Positions 11,536-18,344 of a stretch of 64,000 bases of DNA are shown piece by piece. A program made the position numbers and the translations under genes. Positions within the stretch are counted from its first letter, which is position 1. Every line of letters starts with the position of its first letter. Source of the stretch: Stenotrophomonas nitritireducens. Lineage in GTDB: Bacteria > Pseudomonadota > Gammaproteobacteria > Xanthomonadales > Xanthomonadaceae. The notes under the pieces are model-generated. The model saw only the letters and a program-made list of their open reading frames with translations. It was not told the origin of the DNA and searched no databases. The stretch covers positions 2,108,001-2,172,000 of the forward strand of contig NZ_CP016756.1 of assembly GCF_001700965.1 (NCBI RefSeq), read 5' to 3'.

Positions 11536-11550
11536 GCACCATTCAGGTGC
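11536..11550. promoter_or_regulatory. NtrC binding site 2 upstream of glnA
   Basis: GCACCATTCAGGTGC has 5-bp perfect arms and lies 29 bp from site 1, a spacing of nearly three helical turns that suits cooperative NtrC binding. A weaker GCAC...GTGC pair (11563-11576) lies beside it, close to the uppP start. Confidence 0.78.
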
Positions 11551-11599
11551 GAAGCACTGAATGCACTATGCTGTGCCCGCCTCCTCAACTCCCGCTCCC

Positions 11600-12394
11600 A
11601 TGTCCGACCTGCTCTCCGCCCTGCTGCTGGGCATCCTCGAAGGCCTCACCGAATTTCTCCCCATTTCCAGCACCGGCCATCTGCTGATCGCCCAGCACTG
11701 GCTGGGCGCACGCTCGGATTTCTTCAACATCGTCATCCAGGCCGGCGCGATCCTGGCAGTTGTATTGGCGTTCCGGCAGCGCCTGTGGACGCTGGCCACC
11801 GGCTTGAACCAGGCCGAAAACCGCGACTACGTGATGAAGCTGGGCGTGGCCTTCCTGGTCACCGCCATTGTTGGCCTGCCGGTACGCCTGGCTGGCTGGG
11901 AACTGCCTGAAACCGTCACCCCGGTGGCGTGGGCACTGGTGATCGGCGGCGTCTGGATGCTGCTGGCCGAGCGCTTTGCCGGGCGCCTGCCCGACAGCAC
12001 CACCATCACCTGGAAAGTAGCCGTGGCCGTTGGCCTGGCACAGGTGGTTGCCGGCGTATTCCCGGGGAGCTCGCGTTCGGCCGCGGCGATCTTCGTGGCG
12101 ATGTTGCTGGGCCTGACCCGGCGCGCGGCAGCGGCCGAGTTCGTATTCCTGGTCGGCATCCCCACCATGTTCGCCGCCAGCGGCTACGCCTTGCTGGAGA
12201 TGGCCAAGAAAGGCCAGCTCGGCAGTGAGAACTGGACCGATGTGAGCGTGGCCTTCGTCGCCGCGGCCATCACCGGCTTCATCGTGGTGAAGTGGCTGTT
12301 GAGCTACATCAAACGCCGTCCCTTCACCGGCTTTGCGCTATATCGCATTGCATTGGGCTTCGGCCTGCTGCTGTTCCTGCCTGCTGGTAACTGA
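11600..12394 (+). CDS. uppP: Undecaprenyl-diphosphatase UppP (BacA)
   Basis: Integral membrane phosphatase that recycles undecaprenyl pyrophosphate to the carrier lipid used in peptidoglycan and O-antigen synthesis. It is 264 aa with about eight transmembrane helices. Both signature regions are present: EGLTEFLPISSTGHL near the N-terminus and PGSSRSAAAI about two-thirds in. The ATG at 11600 gives the usual N-terminus for the family (MSDLLSALLLGILEG). An in-frame ATG at 11561 is possible but would add an unusual Pro/Ser-rich leader. It is divergent from glnA, and the NtrC sites lie just upstream of it, so its promoter overlaps the glnA enhancer region. Confidence 0.94.
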   Translation: MSDLLSALLLGILEGLTEFLPISSTGHLLIAQHWLGARSDFFNIVIQAGAILAVVLAFRQRLWTLATGLNQAENRDYVMKLGVAFLVTAIVGLPVRLAGWELPETVTPVAWALVIGGVWMLLAERFAGRLPDSTTITWKVAVAVGLAQVVAGVFPGSSRSAAAIFVAMLLGLTRRAAAAEFVFLVGIPTMFAASGYALLEMAKKGQLGSENWTDVSVAFVAAAITGFIVVKWLLSYIKRRPFTGFALYRIALGFGLLLFLPAGN

Positions 12395-12477
12395 ACGCGC
12401 CCGCGCAAGTGCAACCCCGGCAGCCGGCCATGGCCGTTTGTCGTCCTGACTTTCCCAACGCTACCAAGGAGTTCACC

Positions 12478-13287
12478 ATGAAGCGCATTCTTCTGTTGGC
12501 ACTGCCCATCGCCCTCATGACCGCCTGCAGCAATCCGCCTGCAAGCACCAAGAGCGAAACCACCGCAGCCCCCAGCACCAGCACCGCTGCTCCTGCCGCG
12601 AACATCGACGCCGCACAGCTGGGCGCCAACCATTGGCTGCTGGACAACGCGGTGGACTCGGCCGGCAAGCGCGTCGACGGCCTGTTCGTGAACGCCGACA
12701 AGCCGCTGACCCTGGATTTCAAGGACGGCCGCCTGTCGGTCAGCAATGCCTGCAACAACCTGGGCGGCGCCTACACGCTGGAAGGCAACACCCTGACCGT
12801 TGGCAACATGATGTCGACCAACAAGGCCTGCCAGGGCCCGCTGATGGCGCTGGACGGCCTGGCCAGCGAACGCCTGCAGGGCAAGCTGACCGTGCAGGCG
12901 CTGGACGCATCGGCAATGCGCCTGGTCGCCGCCAATGGTGACGTGCTGAGCTTCCGCGCCGAGCCGACCGCCGAAACCCGCTACGGCGGCGCAGGCGAGA
13001 CGGTGTTCATGGAAGTGGACGCACAGGCCAAGCCCTGCCCGCATCCGCTGATGAAGGACGCTACCTGCCTGCAGGTACGCGAAGTGAAGTACAACGAGCA
13101 GGGCCTGGAACAGGGCAAGCGCGGTGCCTACGAAAACTTCTACGGCAACATCGAGGGCTACAAGCACGAGCCGGGCGTGCGCAACGTGCTGCGCCTGAAG
13201 CGCTACCAGATCAAGAACCCGCCGGCCGACGCACCGTCGCAGGCCTATGTGCTGGACATGGTGGTGATGTCGGAAACGGTCAAGTAA
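12478..13287 (+). CDS. META and DUF4377 domain lipoprotein
   Basis: Outer-membrane or periplasmic lipoprotein of 269 aa. The signal ends in the lipobox MTAC, followed by a Ser/Thr/Ala-rich linker. A META (HslJ-like) domain occupies about 40-160, with SVSNACNNLGGAYTL and STNKACQGPLMALD typical of the family. The C-terminal 100 residues form a DUF4377 domain with conserved Cys in AKPCPHP and ATCLQVREV and the YENFYGNIEGY segment. META proteins are linked to heat and novobiocin resistance; the role here is unknown. AAGGAG sits at ideal spacing before the ATG. A strong terminator follows, so this gene ends its transcript. Confidence 0.9.
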   Translation: MKRILLLALPIALMTACSNPPASTKSETTAAPSTSTAAPAANIDAAQLGANHWLLDNAVDSAGKRVDGLFVNADKPLTLDFKDGRLSVSNACNNLGGAYTLEGNTLTVGNMMSTNKACQGPLMALDGLASERLQGKLTVQALDASAMRLVAANGDVLSFRAEPTAETRYGGAGETVFMEVDAQAKPCPHPLMKDATCLQVREVKYNEQGLEQGKRGAYENFYGNIEGYKHEPGVRNVLRLKRYQIKNPPADAPSQAYVLDMVVMSETVK

Positions 13288-13307
13288 GCCCATCGGGCTT
13301 ACGCAAA

Positions 13308-13341
13308 CAGAAAGGGCGCCGCAAGGCGCCCTTTCTGTTTT
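13308..13341 (+). terminator. Rho-independent terminator after the META lipoprotein gene
   Basis: A 13-bp perfect stem, CAGAAAGGGCGCC paired with GGCGCCCTTTCTG around a GCAA tetraloop, is followed by TTTT. This is the strongest intrinsic terminator in the window. Confidence 0.92.
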
Positions 13342-13351
13342 GCGGTGTCTT

Positions 13352-13535
13352 GTAGAGCCGAGCCATGCTCGGCTGTGGCCTTACCGGCAACGCCTCTGCC
13401 GAGCATGGCTCGGCACTACAGGTGACGCTTTTGCCGAGCACGGCTCGGCACTACACCCCTCCCTTTGCCGCAGGCAAGGGGAGGGTTGGGGAGGGGTTGC
13501 TCCTGCCCCTTGCCGAGCATGGCTCGGCACTACAG
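13352..13535. repeat. Cluster of GTAG-type palindromic repeats
   Basis: Four copies of the GCCGAGC(A/C)(T/C)GGCTCGGC hairpin with GTAG/CTAC ends occur here, the first in one orientation and the other three inverted. Between the third and fourth is a second hairpin type, CCTCCCTTTGCC...GGCAAGGGGAGG, also found near 21.0 kb. The cluster lies between convergent genes. Confidence 0.88.
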
Positions 13536-13544
13536 GTGGCGCGC

Positions 13545-14156
13545 CTAGGCCAGCTTCGGGTTCAACGTGTAGGTGCCGTGCACCGCTGCTTCGGCCAGCA
13601 CGTGGCCTTGCATCGCGCGGTAAACGTCGGCAGCGGTGAACGCACCTTCCACCGGCAGACGCTCCACGTCCACCGCGAACAAGCGGAAGAAATAGCGGTG
13701 CAGGCGCTCGTCGTTGAACGGCGGGTACGGTCCGTCATAACCGTAGTAGGTGCCGGCCATCTGCGCGTTGCCGGCAAACCAGCCGGTGTAGTCGTTGATG
13801 CCCTGACGCGCACCGGCCGGGCCGGCCGGCTGGGTCTTGCCGTGCGCGATGAAGCCGTCGCTGCAGCTGCCGGCTGCGATCTCGCGCAGCTCGGCCGGCA
13901 CATCCACCATCACCCAATGCACGAAGTCGGCACGCGGCTGGTCCAGCGGAATGCTGACATCATCGCGGCCGACCAGCTCCGGCACGGTCGGTACATCCGG
14001 GTCCACGCAGATCAGCGCGAACGAACGCGTGCCGGCCGGCACATCGCGCCAGCTCAGCTGCGGGTTGCGGTTGCCGGCAAAGCCATTGGCATCACCCGCA
14101 GCAAACTCGGCCCGCAGCGGCTGCCCGTTGTGAAAACTCTGACTGTCCAGTTTCAT
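13545..14156 (-). CDS. PEBP (YbhB/YbcL-like) family protein
   Basis: Phosphatidylethanolamine-binding-protein fold, 203 aa. Family segments include NPQLSWRDVPAGTRSFALICVDPDVP, the ligand-pocket region FVHWVMVDVP, and NDYTGWFAG...YYGYDGPYPP with the final HRYFFRLFAVD. There is no signal peptide, so it is cytoplasmic. Bacterial PEBPs have no agreed function; some inhibit kinases or bind small anionic ligands. It is the last gene of a minus-strand run, 13 bp after the TPR/sulfotransferase-like gene, and is probably co-transcribed with it. A cluster of hairpin repeats follows its stop. Confidence 0.88.
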   Translation of the reverse strand: MKLDSQSFHNGQPLRAEFAAGDANGFAGNRNPQLSWRDVPAGTRSFALICVDPDVPTVPELVGRDDVSIPLDQPRADFVHWVMVDVPAELREIAAGSCSDGFIAHGKTQPAGPAGARQGINDYTGWFAGNAQMAGTYYGYDGPYPPFNDERLHRYFFRLFAVDVERLPVEGAFTAADVYRAMQGHVLAEAAVHGTYTLNPKLA

Positions 14157-14169
14157 GCTTGCTCCTTGA

Positions 14170-16239
14170 TCAGGCTTCGGGATAGCCCAGGCGCACCGCG
14201 ACCGGGGTCAGCAGCGCGAATTCCGATGCCAGCACCTGCGCGTACTTGCGCCAATGGCCCGCGTCGATCGTACCTTGGCCAAGGCTGCGTACCGGCGGGA
14301 AGCGCAGGCCAAAGGCCTGTTCCAGCAGTGCACCCATTGCCGCCGGGTCGTTCACCGCATCGTCGGTACGCAGGATCAGGTGGGTATACAGGTCCTGCTC
14401 GTGCAGCAGTGCAACCTGCGCCAGCGCGCGCGCCAGCCACTGCGCGGCCTCGTTGGACGAGGTGACCGCCAGCGGCGCCGGTGCGCCCAGTGCCAGCCAC
14501 TCCACCAGCATGTCGCGCGGGTCACGCAGGGCAATGACCAGGCGGCCTTCCGGCAGCTGCGGGCGCAGCGCCCACAACAAGGCGTTGTCCCACCACAGCA
14601 GCCAGTCGATGACGTTGCCGTCTTCGATGCCGCGTGCCGGCAGCGCGTCGCGCCACTGCTGCACCAGCTGCTCCGGGGTCAACGCATCGGTGGCCAGGCG
14701 CTGCAGGGTCAGGAAGTTCTGGAAGGCGTCGTTCGGGGGATTGGGCCCGAAGCGGTCGCCACGCAGCACGCGGCTGCCGGCGGCCATCACCGTTGCCACC
14801 CGCTCCACGCCCGAGCCCGGCGCGCCCCACAGGAACATCGGCCGCACCGGGTTGTCAGCGGCCACCTCGCCCATCGCCGGCCACTCGGCCGGCGCGCGGG
14901 CCTGCTGCGGCAACGGCAACCGGTTGGGAGCCATTTCCTCATGCATCTGCAACCAGGTCGCCACCGCAGCGGCGTGATCACCGGCACGGTCCTGGGTTGC
15001 GCCCAGCCAGCTGCGCACAGCCAGGCGTGCCGGCTCCGGTGCGTTGTCCAGCAGCCGCTGCACATGGGCAATGGCGGCGGCCGGCTCGCGCTGCAGCAGC
15101 GCTTCGACAATGCGCTGCTCGCCGCTGACCCGGCCGGGCTCCAGCGCGATGATGTGATGGGCAACCGCTTCGGCTTCTTCAGCCTGGTCGTTCATGTCAT
15201 GCAGGCGCATGCGCGCTTCCAGCGCCGGCAGATGCTCGGGCATGGCGGCCAGCCAGCGCTCGACCACATCCACCGCTTCCTCGCTGCCCACCGGTGCCAC
15301 GGCCAGCCGCGCCATCCACAGGTCGTGGTGCTGGGTATGCGCCTGCACGGCCGCGTCCAGTTCGCTGCGCGCTTCCTCTTCGCGGCCCAGGCGCTGCCAG
15401 GCCATCAACAGCATCTGCAGCGCGGCACGGTCACCCGGCACCTGCTGCAGCAACGGGCGCAGGTGTTCCAGCGCCTGCAACGGCTGGTCCGAGGCCAGTT
15501 CCAGCTCACCCGCCAAGCGGCGCAGGCCCGGGGTATCACCCTGCGCCGTGGCCAGGACTTCGCGCATCATTTCCGCAGCGCGGTCCAGATGCCCCTGGCG
15601 CAGCGCCAGCTGCACCACCAGCCCGCGCAGCGCGTGATTGCCGGGGTTCAATTCGATCACGCGGCGGAACGCCTGCTCGGCGAAGGCCAGCATGTCCTTG
15701 CCCAGATAGGCGAAGCCCAATGCATACAGCACGCGGACATCGCCCGGCAGCTTGGTAGCGGCCGCTGACAGAATCGCCAGCGCGCGGTCGGCGTCGCCAC
15801 GGCGCAGTGCCACCATGCCTTCGATCGTGCCCAGCTCGGGGCTGTCCGGGTCCACGCGCGCCGCCATGCGGCTGAGCCGATCGGCCTCGTCGATGTCGTC
15901 GCGGCCCAGGGCCAGATGCGCCTGCATCAGGTAGGCGGAAAATTCGTTGGGATTGAGCGAGGTGCTGCGGTCCAGCGCCTGCCCGGCGGCATCGATCTGA
16001 CGCAGCGCCAACAGCAGGCCGGCATGCTGCAGATGCAGGGCCGCGTCATCCGGGGCCAGCCCCAGTGCAACCTCCAGGCTGGCTTGGGCCTGCTCCAGCT
16101 GCTCCTGCTGCTGCAGCGACAGGGCCAGCCAACGGTGGGCTTGGGCCTGTTGCGGTTCCGCGCCAACCCACGCCTGGGCCAGGCTCACAGCCTCGTCGGT
16201 GGCGTTGCGGCGCAGGGCTTCAATGATCTTGTCTTGCAT
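14170..16239 (-). CDS. TPR protein with C-terminal sulfotransferase-like domain
   Basis: A 689-aa cytoplasmic protein. Residues 1 to about 430 are tandem TPR-like helical pairs, rich in Ala, Leu and Gln. The last 230 residues resemble PAPS-dependent sulfotransferases: a P-loop-like LWGAPGSGVERVA, the later RLVIALRDPRDMLVEWL matching the 3'-phosphate-binding segment, and HWRKYAQVL near the end. TPR-sulfotransferase fusions are a known bacterial arrangement, but the acceptor is unknown here. The loop GAPGSG is degenerate compared with the usual PRSGTT, so activity is uncertain. It lies between the YheT-like hydrolase (57 bp upstream) and PEBP (13 bp downstream). Confidence 0.8.
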   Translation of the reverse strand: MQDKIIEALRRNATDEAVSLAQAWVGAEPQQAQAHRWLALSLQQQEQLEQAQASLEVALGLAPDDAALHLQHAGLLLALRQIDAAGQALDRSTSLNPNEFSAYLMQAHLALGRDDIDEADRLSRMAARVDPDSPELGTIEGMVALRRGDADRALAILSAAATKLPGDVRVLYALGFAYLGKDMLAFAEQAFRRVIELNPGNHALRGLVVQLALRQGHLDRAAEMMREVLATAQGDTPGLRRLAGELELASDQPLQALEHLRPLLQQVPGDRAALQMLLMAWQRLGREEEARSELDAAVQAHTQHHDLWMARLAVAPVGSEEAVDVVERWLAAMPEHLPALEARMRLHDMNDQAEEAEAVAHHIIALEPGRVSGEQRIVEALLQREPAAAIAHVQRLLDNAPEPARLAVRSWLGATQDRAGDHAAAVATWLQMHEEMAPNRLPLPQQARAPAEWPAMGEVAADNPVRPMFLWGAPGSGVERVATVMAAGSRVLRGDRFGPNPPNDAFQNFLTLQRLATDALTPEQLVQQWRDALPARGIEDGNVIDWLLWWDNALLWALRPQLPEGRLVIALRDPRDMLVEWLALGAPAPLAVTSSNEAAQWLARALAQVALLHEQDLYTHLILRTDDAVNDPAAMGALLEQAFGLRFPPVRSLGQGTIDAGHWRKYAQVLASEFALLTPVAVRLGYPEA

Positions 16240-16296
16240 GGCGGTCCAGCGTTAGCGCAAACCCGCATTGTAGCGGCGCGGCCGCGCCCGCTGGGT

Positions 16297-17286
16297 TCAG
16301 CCGACGGCGGCGGCCAGATGCTGCGCCACCCAGCGCTCGGAGAAGCCATCGCCACGCAGGTTCTCGATGAAGCCGCAGTGCCCGCCCCAGCGCGCGATCT
16401 CCAGGTGGGCACTGGCCGGCAGCTGCCAGTGGTCGAAGGTGGTGAACGGGATCACCGGGTCATCAGCGGCCATCAGGATGTCGGCCGGCACCTGCAGTGC
16501 GGCCAGCTTGTTGCCGGCGATGGAGTACCCGTCGAAGTACTCCTGCAGCGAACCGAACTCGGTGTGATGGTCAACCAGCCAGCCGGTCAGCGCGCGGATA
16601 TCCAGCTTCAATACGCTGTCATCCCAATCGGCCAGCTCCGGGAACAGCGCGCGCTTGCGGCGCAGCGAGCCGGTCCATTTGCGCCGGAAGTACCAGTCAT
16701 ACATCGCCGGGCCACGCTCGATGCTGTCCATGGTGATGGCCGGATCCAACACCGGGCACACCGACGCCACGTGCAGCAGCGGTACCCCGGCGGCGGGCGC
16801 ATGCAGGGCCAGCCGCAGCACGAAATTGCCGCCCAGCGAATAACCGGCCGCCACCATCGGCAGGCCGGCGAAGCGCTGCGCCACATCGGCGGCGGCGTTG
16901 ACCACTTCATCGATGCGGCAGGAATGGAAGATGCCCGGGTTGAGGTGATGGGTATTGCCGTGGTCGCGGAAATTCAGCCGCACCACCTCGAAGCCCTGTT
17001 CGAGCAGGCGCGCGGCGGTCATTCGCATGTAGCTGGATTCGGCGCTGCCTTCCCAGCCATGCAGCAGCAGCGCCAGTGCCTTGGGGGTCGTACCCGGAAG
17101 CCGGCTGTGCCAGGCCTGCAGGCGCACGCCGTCGCCGCCATCAAGGATCAGTTCCTGGGTGAGCGCACCGCTGCCGGCCAGCAGTTGCTGGCCACGCCGC
17201 AGCCGCACCCGGCTCGATGCCAGCATCGACTGCAGATGGGGATTGCGCAGCCAGCGCGGGGGCTGGTAATTGCAGGCGCTCAGCAT
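16297..17286 (-). CDS. YheT-family alpha/beta hydrolase
   Basis: Alpha/beta-fold hydrolase of 329 aa. The nucleophile elbow GYSLGGN carries the catalytic serine, the oxyanion-region motif LLHGWEGS precedes it, and NFRDHGNTHH and late DDPVIPF and GGHCGF segments (catalytic Asp and His) match YheT/YMC2-type enzymes. These are putative esterases or acyltransferases of unknown substrate. No signal peptide is seen. It lies 54 bp downstream of the PlsC-like acyltransferase gene, so a lipid substrate is plausible but not shown. Confidence 0.88.
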   Translation of the reverse strand: MLSACNYQPPRWLRNPHLQSMLASSRVRLRRGQQLLAGSGALTQELILDGGDGVRLQAWHSRLPGTTPKALALLLHGWEGSAESSYMRMTAARLLEQGFEVVRLNFRDHGNTHHLNPGIFHSCRIDEVVNAAADVAQRFAGLPMVAAGYSLGGNFVLRLALHAPAAGVPLLHVASVCPVLDPAITMDSIERGPAMYDWYFRRKWTGSLRRKRALFPELADWDDSVLKLDIRALTGWLVDHHTEFGSLQEYFDGYSIAGNKLAALQVPADILMAADDPVIPFTTFDHWQLPASAHLEIARWGGHCGFIENLRGDGFSERWVAQHLAAAVG

Positions 17287-17340
17287 GGCCGGCCCGGTTG
17301 GCGTTGATTGCCCACCACAGTGTTGGCCGTGATGCGCACC

Positions 17341-18132
17341 TTACGGCCCTTCCATCACCGCCACGATGCGCGCACGCGAGGTCTCGGCGATACGCCGGCG
17401 GCCTTCCAGGTCCTGGACCGCGATCGGCTCCAGGAAGTGCACCTCGCCACGCCGTGCCGGCTCACCCAGCAGCCGCAGGAAATTCCCGAAGAAGCTCTCG
17501 CCCGGCGCGAACGCCACGGTGGTCTGTGCGTCACCGCGCACGCCATAGCGCAGCGCGATCGGCTGCACCGGCACGCCGGCCTCCACCGCAGCCTGGAAGA
17601 TGCGCGCATGGAACGGACCCACGTCATGGCCGCCACGGGTACGCCCTTCCGGGAACACCGCCACCGGCCGCTGCTCCTGCAGGCGCTTGACCATCTCTTC
17701 CATCACCCCGCCCAGCGACTCGGTATTGCCGCGCTGGTGGAAGATGGTGTGGCCACGGCTGGCTACCCAGCCCACCACGGGCCAACCGGCGATCTCGCGC
17801 TTGGCGACAAAACCGACCATCTTCTGGCTGTGGATCACGCTGATATCCACCCAGCCCACATGGTTGGCCACGAACAGCACCGCACCCGGCAGGGGCTGGC
17901 CGTAACGCTGCAGGCGGAAGCCGAAGATCCACATCAAACCACCCGACCACCAGCGTACGACCCGCTCTTCCAGCGGGTTGTTGGCGGGGCCCATGCGCCC
18001 CCACGGCTGCGTCATCAGCAGCAGGATCAGCGGCAGAAACAGGACAATGTGAACCAGCAGCAGCGGGGCGCGGTACAGGTAACGGAACACGCGGGCCACA
18101 CCGCCCTGGCGGGCGGGACGGGGGGAAGTCAT
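17341..18132 (-). CDS. plsC: 1-acyl-sn-glycerol-3-phosphate acyltransferase (PlsC-like)
   Basis: Membrane-bound acyltransferase of 263 aa, predicted to acylate lysophosphatidic acid in phospholipid synthesis. A hydrophobic N-terminal helix (RAPLLLVHIVLFLPLILLL) precedes the catalytic HX4D motif in NHVGWVD and the glycerol-phosphate-binding FPEGRTRGG. The ATG at 18132 is used because the longer frame would run into the promoter region of the divergent GGDEF-EAL gene. Which of several PlsC paralogues this is cannot be told from the sequence. It leads a probable four-gene run with the YheT-like, TPR/sulfotransferase-like and PEBP genes. Confidence 0.88.
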   Translation of the reverse strand: MTSPRPARQGGVARVFRYLYRAPLLLVHIVLFLPLILLLMTQPWGRMGPANNPLEERVVRWWSGGLMWIFGFRLQRYGQPLPGAVLFVANHVGWVDISVIHSQKMVGFVAKREIAGWPVVGWVASRGHTIFHQRGNTESLGGVMEEMVKRLQEQRPVAVFPEGRTRGGHDVGPFHARIFQAAVEAGVPVQPIALRYGVRGDAQTTVAFAPGESFFGNFLRLLGEPARRGEVHFLEPIAVQDLEGRRRIAETSRARIVAVMEGP

Positions 18133-18344
18133 CCGCGCACGATACCGGATGCGGTCCAGCTTCCGCCAGCGTGGCAGGCACGGCCGCCGGCATTGCCAGG
18201 GCCTGCCCGAAGCGCGCACCCAAACGGTGCGCCGTGCCACACTATCGCCAGGAAGGACCGGCCTCCCCTTCGATTCGGGGTACGCCGGCAGCTTTCCCGG
18301 CATGAAGTGTGTAAAACGACACTATCGTTCAGGGGAGCGGCAAG

